Origin: Spirochaetia bacterium
GTDB lineage: Bacteria; Spirochaetota; Spirochaetia; Treponematales; Breznakiellaceae
Assembly: GCA_025997795.1 (NCBI GenBank)
Contig: BNVB01000002.1
Location: 1 to 64,000, forward strand
Direction: 5' to 3'
Length of the DNA: 64,000 nt
In this document: in pieces, positions 35,341 through 43,807 of the stretch
Numbering within the stretch: the first letter of the stretch is position 1
Layout of the letters: the number at the start of each line of letters is the position of its first letter
Position numbers and translations under genes: made by a program
The notes under the pieces: generated by a model
What the model was told of the DNA's origin: nothing
What the model saw: the letters and a program-made list of their open reading frames with translations, nothing else
The model's database searches: none

Positions 35341-36251
35341 GGAAGGCTCCACTGTTGGGCGGCCCTTTTGTGGGATACGATAGTATAGTTTAAGTCCGCC
35401 CCAATTTCGATAAGGACACGGCGGTGGGCCCAGCATCCGGTGGAAAGGCCCACGGCAAGGGCGGCGGTGTGGCGGCCCGCTTCTTCGATGTGTACCGCCA
35501 TAACCGAGTGGTTCCCCCCAAAACCGCCGGCCCCTATGCCGATGCTGTTAAGGGTTAACTCCAGTTTTTCTTCCAGTGCCGCCGCTTTGGGGTTACTGTT
35601 CCGGGTACCGATAAAACGGAGCAAAGCTTTTTTGGAAAGCTTTGCCGCCGTATCCGCCTGGCCGCTCAAACCAATGCCCACAAGCAGCGGCGGGCAGGCG
35701 TTTACCCCGTAGGACCGTACCTGATCCACCACAGCTTTAAGCGCCCCTTCATAACCATCCAGGGGCATAAAAACCCTGGCAAAACCCGGCAGACTGCACC
35801 CCCCTCCGGCCATATACATAAAAAGCTCCAGCTTATCGGTACCGGGAACAATTTCCCAATCAATCCAGGGGATATGTTTGCCCGTATTATTGCCGGTATT
35901 TTTTTCGTCAAAACATTCCACCACATTGGGACGAAGCGGAACAGAGGCCGTGGCACGGATTACCGCTTCCCGGAGGCAGGTCTCCAGCTCTGCCAGCCAG
36001 GGAAAAGAAACACCGGCCCGGACAAAAAACTGCAACACCCCCGTATCCTGGCAGCAGGGCCGCCGGGAAGATTCTGCCATGTTTAGATCGGTAAACATAG
36101 CGTCGTAGATCCGTTTACCCATGGCAGAATCTTCTTTGGCCCGCAGCGCCGTAAGCCGGTCCACTACATCATCGGGAAGACAACAGGACGACAAACCCGC
36201 AGTCTCTTCAATTATGGTTATAAGCCGTTCCATGGCGGCGGTTTTGGTCAT
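35337..36251 (-). CDS. Class I fumarase / L-tartrate dehydratase alpha subunit
   Basis: The 304-residue alpha subunit binds the [4Fe-4S] cluster that activates water in the hydro-lyase reaction. Cluster cysteines are seen in RPCCQDTGV (about residue 65), GGGCSLPG (about 170) and STGCWAHRR (about 275). GAGGFGGNHSVMAVHIEEAG is a family block. It forms one unit with the beta subunit downstream (4-base overlap). The gene lies 24 bases downstream of the symporter gene (which ends at 36275), so uptake and conversion of a dicarboxylate or amino acid could be linked. Confidence 0.85.
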   Translation of the reverse strand: MTKTAAMERLITIIEETAGLSSCCLPDDVVDRLTALRAKEDSAMGKRIYDAMFTDLNMAESSRRPCCQDTGVLQFFVRAGVSFPWLAELETCLREAVIRATASVPLRPNVVECFDEKNTGNNTGKHIPWIDWEIVPGTDKLELFMYMAGGGCSLPGFARVFMPLDGYEGALKAVVDQVRSYGVNACPPLLVGIGLSGQADTAAKLSKKALLRFIGTRNSNPKAAALEEKLELTLNSIGIGAGGFGGNHSVMAVHIEEAGRHTAALAVGLSTGCWAHRRVLIEIGADLNYTIVSHKRAAQQWSLP

Positions 36252-36274
36252 TTACAGTATAGGCGTACAGCAGC

Positions 36275-37834
36275 TTAAAACTCCGTAACTTTTGCCGCCT
36301 CAAACTCCTTTTCAATTTCTGCCGAAGGCTTTTTGGTAACAAGGCTTACAATCAAAATTACCAGGGCGGAAAGAATAAACGCCGGGAGCAGTTCGTAAAC
36401 GGCAAATACCCCGCCGGCTTTGGCAATAAGCGTCTTCCACACCACTACCATAATTCCGCCGGTAAGCATACCCGCCACGGCGGCGGGGAAGGTGGTCCGC
36501 TTCCAGAACAGGCTGAACAATACCAGGGGGCCAAAGGATGCGCCGAATCCCGCCCATGCGTAGGACACTACCCGGAAGATGGACTGGCTCCCCGAAAGGG
36601 CAATGGCAATTCCAAAAACCGTTACGACCAGCATAGCAATACGGGCAACCCACATTACCAGGGCTTCGCTGGCATCTTTTTTGAACACATCTTTGAACAG
36701 ATCGTTCGCCAGAGAGGAGGCAACAATGAGCATATAGGAATCGGAAGAACTCATCGATGCCGCAAGAATACCGGAGATAACAACCCCCGCCAAAAGGGGC
36801 GGAAAGAAACGGATACTAAGGTGGATAAAAATATTTTCCGCTTCACCGGCGCTGGTAAGCAGTGAGGGAAGATACGAACGGCCGATGATACCAATAAGCA
36901 CCGCCGCTATCTGGGCAATAAAACACCAGACAACGGCAATATTCCGGGAAGGTTTTATCATCGATGTTTTTTTGATCGCCATAAAACGAACCAATACCTG
37001 GGGCATACCAAAATAACCAAGCCCCCAGGCCATGGTACTTATGATAACCAAAAAACCATAATCGGCGCCGGGACCAAAAAGCGGCAGACCCTTTGCCGTT
37101 TCCTGGACGCCGTTAACAAGCTGTGGCGTGGCAATGCCAAAAAAGTCCGTAAACCGGGGAAAGGCCGCCAGGTTTGCCGCTATGCCGCTTAAGCCGCCTG
37201 CGGTAAAGTAACCCACGGCCAGAACCAGCACCAGGGCGCTAATCATCAAAATCCCCTGGATAAGGTCGGTCATGCCCACCGCCCAGAAACCGCCCAGGAG
37301 CGTATAAAACAAAACCAACACGGCCCCCAGAATTACCATGGCAACCATGTTGGCGTTAAAGATATAACCGAACAGTTTGCCAAAGGTAATAAATTGAGCG
37401 CCCACATAAATAGAAAAGAACACCAGGCTGATAAGCGCCGCCAGGGTAAGCAATACACGCCGTTTGTCATGGAAACGCTTGCTAAAAAATTCCGGCAGGG
37501 TAATGGCGTTGTCGGCAATCTGGGAATAGGACCGCAGCCGTTTTGCCACCAGAGCCCAGTTAATCCAGGTACCAATAAAAAGACCCAGAGCCGTCCAAAA
37601 GGCCTCGCCAAAACCGGTAAAATAGGCCACTCCGGGCAGGCCCATAAGGAGCCACCCGGACATATCGGAAGCTTCGGCGCTTAACGCCGCCACCCAGGGG
37701 CCAAAACCCCGGCGGGCCAGAAAATATTCCTCCAGGTTGCTGTTACTGCGCCGGGCATACCAAAGCCCCAAAACGATCATCACCACAAGATACAAGCCCA
37801 TTCCTATAAGGGTTTGAATATTTCCCACATTCAT
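36275..37834 (-). CDS. putP: Sodium/solute symporter, PutP type
   Basis: The ~519-residue protein is a sodium:solute symporter family member with about 12-13 membrane helices. The N-terminal block GLWYARRSNSNLEEYFLARR and the sodium-site helices ALSAEASDMSGWLLMG and GLGYFGMPQVLVRFMA closely follow the Na+/proline symporter PutP. Proline is therefore the most likely substrate. Start 37834 (MNVGNIQTLIG) is set by AAGGAGGT just upstream. It lies at the head of a unit with the fumarase-type subunits. Two 13-bp direct repeats abut its -10 box. Confidence 0.85.
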   Translation of the reverse strand: MNVGNIQTLIGMGLYLVVMIVLGLWYARRSNSNLEEYFLARRGFGPWVAALSAEASDMSGWLLMGLPGVAYFTGFGEAFWTALGLFIGTWINWALVAKRLRSYSQIADNAITLPEFFSKRFHDKRRVLLTLAALISLVFFSIYVGAQFITFGKLFGYIFNANMVAMVILGAVLVLFYTLLGGFWAVGMTDLIQGILMISALVLVLAVGYFTAGGLSGIAANLAAFPRFTDFFGIATPQLVNGVQETAKGLPLFGPGADYGFLVIISTMAWGLGYFGMPQVLVRFMAIKKTSMIKPSRNIAVVWCFIAQIAAVLIGIIGRSYLPSLLTSAGEAENIFIHLSIRFFPPLLAGVVISGILAASMSSSDSYMLIVASSLANDLFKDVFKKDASEALVMWVARIAMLVVTVFGIAIALSGSQSIFRVVSYAWAGFGASFGPLVLFSLFWKRTTFPAAVAGMLTGGIMVVVWKTLIAKAGGVFAVYELLPAFILSALVILIVSLVTKKPSAEIEKEFEAAKVTEF

Positions 37835-37847
37835 GCATACCTCCTTT

Positions 37848-37879
37848 TTTATAGCTGTTTTAACAAGCTGTTTTAACAA
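37848..37879 (-). promoter_or_regulatory. putP promoter with tandem 13-bp direct repeats
   Basis: GCTGTTTTAACAA occurs twice in tandem (37854-37866, 37867-37879), directly next to a minus-strand TATAAA (37853-37848). The repeats cover the -35 region and could be a regulator's binding site. Confidence 0.45.
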
Positions 37880-37920
37880 CTACCGGATTATCATAAAAAA
37901 ATCGGCGGAGAAAATCAACC

Positions 37921-37950
37921 TTGCGGTTTTTCCCGGTTCCGGTATATGAT
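37921..37950 (+). promoter_or_regulatory. Leaderless promoter of the 37957 gene
   Basis: TTGCGG (37921-37926), an 18-bp spacer and TATGAT (37945-37950) lie six bases before ATG 37957. No ribosome site is present. Confidence 0.5.
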
Positions 37951-37956
37951 GTGCCC

Positions 37957-38556
37957 ATGGGACGGATAAAAAGTGCGCTTGAAATAGCCATGGAAAAGAC
38001 CGAAGGCGTTAAGGGCGATAAAACCAGCATTGGACTCTTTGAAGCAAAACAGCGGGGTAAACTCCTGGCCAACCAGTATCTGGCGGGGAAAGGTGATACG
38101 GAGCTTTCCATAAGCGGCGAACTCAAGAAGGCTGCCGGGGAGGAACAAGCCGCCCTAAAGCAGGGCTGTTTTGATGTGTTTGTTTCCCAGATTACCCTGC
38201 CGGGTATTCCCGAGGATCTTAAGCGGCTTGAAACGGCCGGCAAGGGCCTTGCGGAAGTTATCGGCGGGAAGCGCTTTCCCCCGCTCTACCAGCAGTTTTT
38301 GGCGGCGGTTTCCCAGTACCTTAACGAAGCCGCCCAATACGAAGAAGCGATTAAACGGCAGTACGCCCCCAAGCTGCGGCAAAAGGAAGAAGAATTTGCC
38401 CGCCGTTTTGGACGGCAGGTAAAGATCGATCCTTTTCAGGATCCGGAATTTGTCGCTTTTTACAACCAGAACATCAATGCCCTTAAGGCAAACTACGAGG
38501 CCCTTATTGGGGAAGTACAGGAACAGGCACGGGCCATGTTTAACGGGGAAGTCTAA
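37957..38556 (+). CDS. Conserved-looking helical cytosolic protein, unknown
   Basis: The 199-residue protein has no signal peptide or membrane helix. It is strongly helical and charged (KTEGVKGDKTSIGLFEAKQ, LRQKEEEFARRFGRQ), with a possible coiled coil in the C-terminal half (residues ~135-195). I do not recognise a family; it is likely spirochaete-specific. It is monocistronic between divergent putP and convergent patB, with a leaderless promoter. Confidence 0.6.
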   Translation: MGRIKSALEIAMEKTEGVKGDKTSIGLFEAKQRGKLLANQYLAGKGDTELSISGELKKAAGEEQAALKQGCFDVFVSQITLPGIPEDLKRLETAGKGLAEVIGGKRFPPLYQQFLAAVSQYLNEAAQYEEAIKRQYAPKLRQKEEEFARRFGRQVKIDPFQDPEFVAFYNQNINALKANYEALIGEVQEQARAMFNGEV

Positions 38557-38584
38557 GTTCAGGAGATCCGGGCCGCCGGGCGGC

Positions 38585-39802
38585 TTACCCTGCCCATGCC
38601 TTTATCCGCCGGATACCCTCCACAAGCTGTGATCGCGGGCTGGCGGTGTTGATCCGTACATAACCCGCTCCGGCATCGCCATAGATACTTCCTGCGGTAA
38701 TTTTTACCTTTGCTTCTTTTTCAAGCCGCCTAACCAGTTCGGCATCGTTTTTGCTCCCGGTTTTTTCCACCAGTCTCCGGACATCGGCCCAAATAAGGTA
38801 GGTGCCGTCCGGTACAAAAGCATTTATTCCCGGCACGGTATTAAGCAACTGTACCGCTTCGCGGATATTTTCCCCAAGGTATGTATGGAGTTCGGTAAGC
38901 CAGGGTACCCCCTGGCGGTATACCGTTTCTACTGCCAGTTCGGAAAAGACATCCCCCTGGTGGCTGGCTTCCCGGTGGAGGGCGGTTTTCATGATCCGGC
39001 GAAGTCCTGCATCCCGAATCACAAAATGTGAAATATGAAGCCCCCCCAAGTTAAAGGTTTTATTGGCACCCGATACAACGATAAGCCGCTCGGCATATGA
39101 TTCCAGCGAAGCGGCAGAAACAAAAGACTGGGGTTTTCCGGCGGCATTTTTGGCGTATACAAAATCGCCGTGAATCTCGTCGCTGGCAACGATCATGTTC
39201 CGGCGGCGGGCCAGGTCCAAAAAGGCGGCGATCTCTTCCCTCTCCCAGACCCGTCCGCCGGGATTGTGGGGGGAACAGAACAGGGCCAGCGGGGTTTTTA
39301 TGCCCGCTTCTTCGGCCTTGGCAAGACCCGCTTCTATGGCCGCCGTATCCAGCACAAAACGGCCGTGTTCGTCCGGTTCCATGGGAACGTCCACGACTTT
39401 CCGGCGGTTTTCTTTAACCACTTCAAAGAACGGCGTATACACCGGCGTTAAAAGAAGCACCCCCTCCCCTTCGCGGCTAAACTCCCGGACGATCATTCCC
39501 AAAGAAAGCACCGTGCCGGGACCGGAAAGCAGATGCCCCGTCTCCACCGTAAGGTCATACCGGGTTTTGTACCAGGAACGGATCGCCTCGTAAAAACCTT
39601 CTGTTTTTCCGGGAATTAAACCCAGATTGGTTTTGTATCCGTAGAAGGGATGTTCCGCCCGTTTTACAAGGGCCTCCTGCAATTCCGGCAGAACGGGAAA
39701 ATCCATGTCCGCCACCCAAAGGGGAATTACCCCGTCCTCAACCACATCCCACTTTAGGGAATTGGTATTTCGCCTGTTTATCAGTTCATCAAAATGATAC
39801 AT
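38585..39802 (-). CDS. patB: MalY/PatB-type PLP C-S lyase or aminotransferase
   Basis: A 405-residue fold-type I PLP enzyme of the MalY/PatB subgroup: N-terminal MYHFDELINRRNTNSLKWD, LPLWVADMDF-like block (VIPLWVADMDFPV), the substrate loop CSPHNPGGRVW and the PLP lysine in SGANKTFNLGGLH. Enzymes of this group cleave cystathionine, cysteine or related thioethers (giving sulfide) and some act as aminotransferases. In treponemes, similar enzymes are known as cystalysins that release H2S from cysteine. It is monocistronic here. A sulfur-related role agrees with the sulfur genes ~10 kb away but is inferred. Confidence 0.85.
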   Translation of the reverse strand: MYHFDELINRRNTNSLKWDVVEDGVIPLWVADMDFPVLPELQEALVKRAEHPFYGYKTNLGLIPGKTEGFYEAIRSWYKTRYDLTVETGHLLSGPGTVLSLGMIVREFSREGEGVLLLTPVYTPFFEVVKENRRKVVDVPMEPDEHGRFVLDTAAIEAGLAKAEEAGIKTPLALFCSPHNPGGRVWEREEIAAFLDLARRRNMIVASDEIHGDFVYAKNAAGKPQSFVSAASLESYAERLIVVSGANKTFNLGGLHISHFVIRDAGLRRIMKTALHREASHQGDVFSELAVETVYRQGVPWLTELHTYLGENIREAVQLLNTVPGINAFVPDGTYLIWADVRRLVEKTGSKNDAELVRRLEKEAKVKITAGSIYGDAGAGYVRINTASPRSQLVEGIRRIKAWAG

Positions 39803-39864
39803 ACTGTCCTTTACAAAAATAAATTACTTGAGGCAGTTCCAAAATAACCGATTTTGGAACCAGC

Positions 39865-41373
39865 TCACTTTTCCAAATCTTTGGTAAGCCTAAAAAAACG
39901 ATCCAACTGCGCCGCCGGGGCAATTACCGTCCGCGGCCCCTTCATAAAAAGCGGATACGGATCCAGATATACCAGGCGGTCCCCGATATAACTTAACACA
40001 ATAAAAAGCCCCTTGTCTCCTCCGGGGGTGTCGTCCATTTCGTCAAAGACATAATCTCCCAGGGACCAGAAAACGGGTTTTCCCTCCACCCACTCAAAAC
40101 CCTGTTCCACATGGGGATGGGTGCCAATTACAAGGTCTGCCCCGGCGCGGATTAGTTCCGTATAGAGCGCGCGTGTTTCCTGGCTGGGATAATCGGCGTA
40201 CTCAACGCCGCCGTGAAAAAATATAACGTTCAACGTATCATCCCCGGCAAGCTGGGCCTTGATCATTTCCGCCCCCCGGTTTCCCGCATGGAGCAGACCT
40301 GGTGTTTTTTCATCCGCCGCAAAATCCAGACCGTCCCAGCCGTTCCGTTCCGGGCCGTAATTGGCAATACCAAAAACCCGTACCGTTGGATTACCCGGCC
40401 CGGAAGCGGCGCTTACAAAGGGATGGGCGGCGGTTTGGATGTCACGGCCCGCTCCCAATACGGCAAGACCCGCCTTTTCCAGATGATCCAGCGAATCAAA
40501 AAAACCTGTCAAACCGTAATCAAAAGCATGGTTATTGGCAAGCAATACCGCATTAAACCCGGCATCCTTAAGGGCCGCCGCTGTGCGGGGATCGAAACGG
40601 AAGGTGTAGGTTTTTTTCGCCGCCTCCCCCCGGCTGGTCACCGCTCCTTCCAGGTTTACCATGCTTATATCCGCATCCCGCACCAGAGCGGCGGTTCCGC
40701 CAAGAACCGCTTCAATGCCTTCGGTAAAGAGGATTTCTTCCACACCCCGGGCCAGCATGGCATCCCCGCCAGCGGCAATACGGAACAGGCGGGGCCGTTC
40801 TGTTTGGTGAAAAGCCCCGGCAGAAACCTCTTTAAGAAGCGCCGCCAGGGCGTTTATTTTTTTTACGGCCCGTTTTGTATGCGGCGGCCCCTCATAACTA
40901 AAACGGAACCCGCTCTGGTATACCAGCGGATAGTCCGGGTCTGACACATCAAGGCCGTCCACCTTAAGGGCCAAATAAGGCGGCGCCACATCTTCCAGGG
41001 GAACAAGAGTAGATGAACCTACGGATACTTTTCCTTCCGATACCTTTGCCCGGGGAACCATACAGATTTGGGAAAGGGGGATAAAAACACTGTTTGGAAA
41101 ATCCGCCGGCGGCGGTGTTTCGGTTTTTGCCCAGGTGGTAAAGCGGCCTTCATAAGTAACGGTGATAATTCCCGGCCCCGGTTTGTCTGTTACAGCGAAA
41201 TCCTTATTAACTTTGGCCAAAACCGAAGTTAGTAAGGCCTGTTCCGGGCCGGGCATGGCGGTATAATCCACCGTAAGTTTTATAGGATTAAGAAAAGTTC
41301 CTTTGCATGATACGAGGGTACAAAAAAAGAGAAACGATACAATCCAGGCTGTTTTTTGGCAGATCTTAATCAT
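39865..41373 (-). CDS. CapA/PgsA-like lipoprotein (metallophosphatase fold)
   Basis: The ~502-residue protein starts with a lipoprotein signal ending at CTLVSC. The C-terminal ~300 residues form a CapA domain (bacterial poly-gamma-glutamate synthesis accessory protein), with AGGDAMLARGVEE, DISMVNLEGAVTS, LLANNHAFDYG, VIFFHGGVEY and VIGTHPHVEQG supplying metal-binding residues. The N-terminal part (about 20-200) is a phosphate-binding-like or unknown domain. No capsule synthesis genes are nearby, so the role may be cell-wall or polymer processing. The start at 41373 overlaps the 3' end of the hem fusion gene by eight bases; it is probably co-transcribed with it. Confidence 0.8.
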   Translation of the reverse strand: MIKICQKTAWIVSFLFFCTLVSCKGTFLNPIKLTVDYTAMPGPEQALLTSVLAKVNKDFAVTDKPGPGIITVTYEGRFTTWAKTETPPPADFPNSVFIPLSQICMVPRAKVSEGKVSVGSSTLVPLEDVAPPYLALKVDGLDVSDPDYPLVYQSGFRFSYEGPPHTKRAVKKINALAALLKEVSAGAFHQTERPRLFRIAAGGDAMLARGVEEILFTEGIEAVLGGTAALVRDADISMVNLEGAVTSRGEAAKKTYTFRFDPRTAAALKDAGFNAVLLANNHAFDYGLTGFFDSLDHLEKAGLAVLGAGRDIQTAAHPFVSAASGPGNPTVRVFGIANYGPERNGWDGLDFAADEKTPGLLHAGNRGAEMIKAQLAGDDTLNVIFFHGGVEYADYPSQETRALYTELIRAGADLVIGTHPHVEQGFEWVEGKPVFWSLGDYVFDEMDDTPGGDKGLFIVLSYIGDRLVYLDPYPLFMKGPRTVIAPAAQLDRFFRLTKDLEK

Positions 41374-43807
41374 GGTTTTCCTTTTGATGCCGTTTAACAA
41401 GCGCCTCAACCATGCCTTCAAGGGAAGCGGTTTGGGGAACAATCACTTCCATTCCGTAAACGCGGGCCGGGGCGGCAGTTGCTTCTCCTATACAAAGCAC
41501 GGGGATACCAGGTGCACCGAAGATACGGATAAAACTTTCAAGCGCAGAGGGGCTGGTAAAGGCTGCATAATCAAGTCCCTGGGTAAGCCGGGTCTTAAAG
41601 GCCGGGTTTTCGTAAGCGGTTTCGGGAACGGTGTCGTAGACCGGGATGTCGATATACCGCAGACCCGCGGTTTCAAGGGCATCCGGCAGTTCCCTGCCGC
41701 CGCGTTTTGAGCGCGGCAGAATCACGGTTTCATCTTTGGCAAGGTTTTGCGCCAAAGCAGCGCCCAGTGCCGCGCCGGAAAAGGTTTTGGGTACTATGTC
41801 GGCAAGGATACCCCGTGAGGCAAGGGCAGCATTGGTAGCATTTCCTACGGCGGCGAATTTACCGGCGGCAAGAGCGCGGAGGTCAATACGGTATTCAGAA
41901 AGTTTTTGGAAAAAGGCTTCCACACCGTGAACGCTGGTAAAGGCAAACCAGGTTTTTGCCGCACCCGCCGGCAGCGCGGCGAGGGTCTTTTGCAAGAGCG
42001 GATTTTCCCCAAGCGGGATAATTTTTATCGTGGGCAGTTCCACAACTTCCGCGCCCCGGATATCCAGCATGTGCGCAAGGCGGCTGACATTACCAAGCCG
42101 GGGCCGGGTTACGGCAATACGGATCCCCGCCAGCGGCTTTTTTACGCAGGCGGCTGTTTGTGCAAGGTCTTTGGAGAGACGGCAGACCCCGCCTACTATG
42201 ACGATGGCCGGCGGAACCATGTTGTCTTCCGCGGCCCGGAGGGCAAGGCTCTCTATCGTAGCGATACGCTCTTTTTGTTTTGCCGTAGTTCCCTGGCTTA
42301 CAATGGCAGCAGGGGTACCAGGAGGAAGTCCCGCTTCGGCAAGCAGACGGCAGATACCTTCAAGCCGTGACAGGCCCATTAAAAAAACGAGGGTATCCCC
42401 CGCCGCACACTGCCGGGCCAGATCCTTGTAGTCCTGGTTTTCGCCGCCTGCGCCGTGAGCGGCAATAATATGCAGGCGTGAAGCGATACCCCGGTGGGTA
42501 AGGGGAATACCGGCGCTGCCGGGCACGGCAAGGACAGAACTTACACCGGGGACAATCTCCCAGGGAATACCGGCATCAGTTAGACAGAGCGCTTCCTCGC
42601 TGCCGCGCCCAAAAAGCAGGGGGTCGCCTCCTTTAAGACGCACAACCTTCAAACCCGCCGCCGCTTTTTTTACAAGAAGTCCATTGATGGCTTCCTGGGG
42701 CAGATTGTGGCAGCCGCTTTCCTTACCAACATAAATTTTTTCTGCCCCTTCGGGAATTTTTGCAAGTACCCCAGGCCCCACCAGTTTGTCAAAGACCACA
42801 ACATCCGCAGAGGACAAAAAGGCCTCCCCCCGGACCGTAAACAAACCTGCATCACCGGGCCCCGCGCCTACAAGGGCGACACTGCCAAGCCGGCCCCTCT
42901 GCCGCGCTATTTTGGCTAACAAGCGGAAAGCAAGACGGCAGCCCAAATCTTCGGGAAATGCCGGATCGCCCTGCAGGGTTTCACTGATCATCGAGGTTTC
43001 CCCATCGGGACAATAAGCGCCCTTTAACAGGATTCCAGCTTGAGCGGAAACCGGGATTCCGTCTGATTCGACGGCAAAAGCGGCGGCGGGAAACCCGCAG
43101 CCCCCGTCCAATACCCGGGTAAAGGTTCTTTCGGCAAGGGCGCGGCGGCGTAAAACCGGAATATCTATTTCCTCTGCAAGCTTCGCCGCTTCGCCGCCTT
43201 CCCGTGTGACTACGGCAAGTATGCCCTGTCCTGCTGCCGGCAGCATTTCTTGGGTACTAAAAATACGGCTTGCCCGTTTTTCAAGTCCCAGCCGTTTAAG
43301 GCCGGCGACAGCCAGTACCAGTGCGCCATATTCACCAGCGTCAAGTTTTGCAAGCCGGGTGGGCACATTGCCCCGCACAAGAGCACAGCGGGCATCCGGA
43401 TAGAGGGCGCTTAGCTGTAGTGAACGGCGTTTTGCCGAACAGCCAACCGGTTTTGTCATGTCGAATCCGGCGGCTTCCTCTGGTAAAACCAGGGCATCGC
43501 GGGGATCGTCGGCATCGCAGAAAGCGGAGATGACAAGGCCCGAAGGAAGAACCGCGGGCATATCTTTCAGGCTGTGTACGGCCATATCAATACGGCCTGC
43601 AAGAAGGGCATCATCAAGCTCCCGGGTAAAGAGACCCTTGCCGCCCGCTTCGTCAAGGGCCCTGTCCGTGACGAGGTCCCCCGAAGTCCGTATCGTAACA
43701 ATTTCTGTTGTTACCTCGGGATGACAATTGCCAAGAAGTTTCGCGGTTATTTCAGCCTGTACGACGGCAAGACGGCTTTCACGGCTGCCTATTCGTATGG
43801 TTGTCAC
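41366..43807 (-). CDS. HemC-CobA-HemD triple fusion (PBG to precorrin-2)
   Basis: One 813-residue cytosolic polypeptide carries three enzymes. Residues ~1-305: porphobilinogen deaminase, with IRIGSRESRLAVVQA, the active-site Asp in HSLKDMP, and the dipyrromethane-cofactor Cys in DGGCGFPAAAF. Residues ~310-550: uroporphyrinogen-III C-methyltransferase, with VGAGPGDAGLFTVRG, VRLKGGDPLLFGRG and IPLTHRG. Residues ~555-813: uroporphyrinogen-III synthase, with IAVTRPRLGNVSRLA and FTSVHGVEAFF. Together these turn porphobilinogen into precorrin-2 without releasing the unstable hydroxymethylbilane. CobA-HemD fusions are common; adding HemC is unusual. It overlaps the next enzyme of the path upstream by 29 bases. 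No heme-branch genes are near, so the product is probably siroheme. Confidence 0.92.
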   Translation of the reverse strand: MTTIRIGSRESRLAVVQAEITAKLLGNCHPEVTTEIVTIRTSGDLVTDRALDEAGGKGLFTRELDDALLAGRIDMAVHSLKDMPAVLPSGLVISAFCDADDPRDALVLPEEAAGFDMTKPVGCSAKRRSLQLSALYPDARCALVRGNVPTRLAKLDAGEYGALVLAVAGLKRLGLEKRASRIFSTQEMLPAAGQGILAVVTREGGEAAKLAEEIDIPVLRRRALAERTFTRVLDGGCGFPAAAFAVESDGIPVSAQAGILLKGAYCPDGETSMISETLQGDPAFPEDLGCRLAFRLLAKIARQRGRLGSVALVGAGPGDAGLFTVRGEAFLSSADVVVFDKLVGPGVLAKIPEGAEKIYVGKESGCHNLPQEAINGLLVKKAAAGLKVVRLKGGDPLLFGRGSEEALCLTDAGIPWEIVPGVSSVLAVPGSAGIPLTHRGIASRLHIIAAHGAGGENQDYKDLARQCAAGDTLVFLMGLSRLEGICRLLAEAGLPPGTPAAIVSQGTTAKQKERIATIESLALRAAEDNMVPPAIVIVGGVCRLSKDLAQTAACVKKPLAGIRIAVTRPRLGNVSRLAHMLDIRGAEVVELPTIKIIPLGENPLLQKTLAALPAGAAKTWFAFTSVHGVEAFFQKLSEYRIDLRALAAGKFAAVGNATNAALASRGILADIVPKTFSGAALGAALAQNLAKDETVILPRSKRGGRELPDALETAGLRYIDIPVYDTVPETAYENPAFKTRLTQGLDYAAFTSPSALESFIRIFGAPGIPVLCIGEATAAPARVYGMEVIVPQTASLEGMVEALVKRHQKENHD

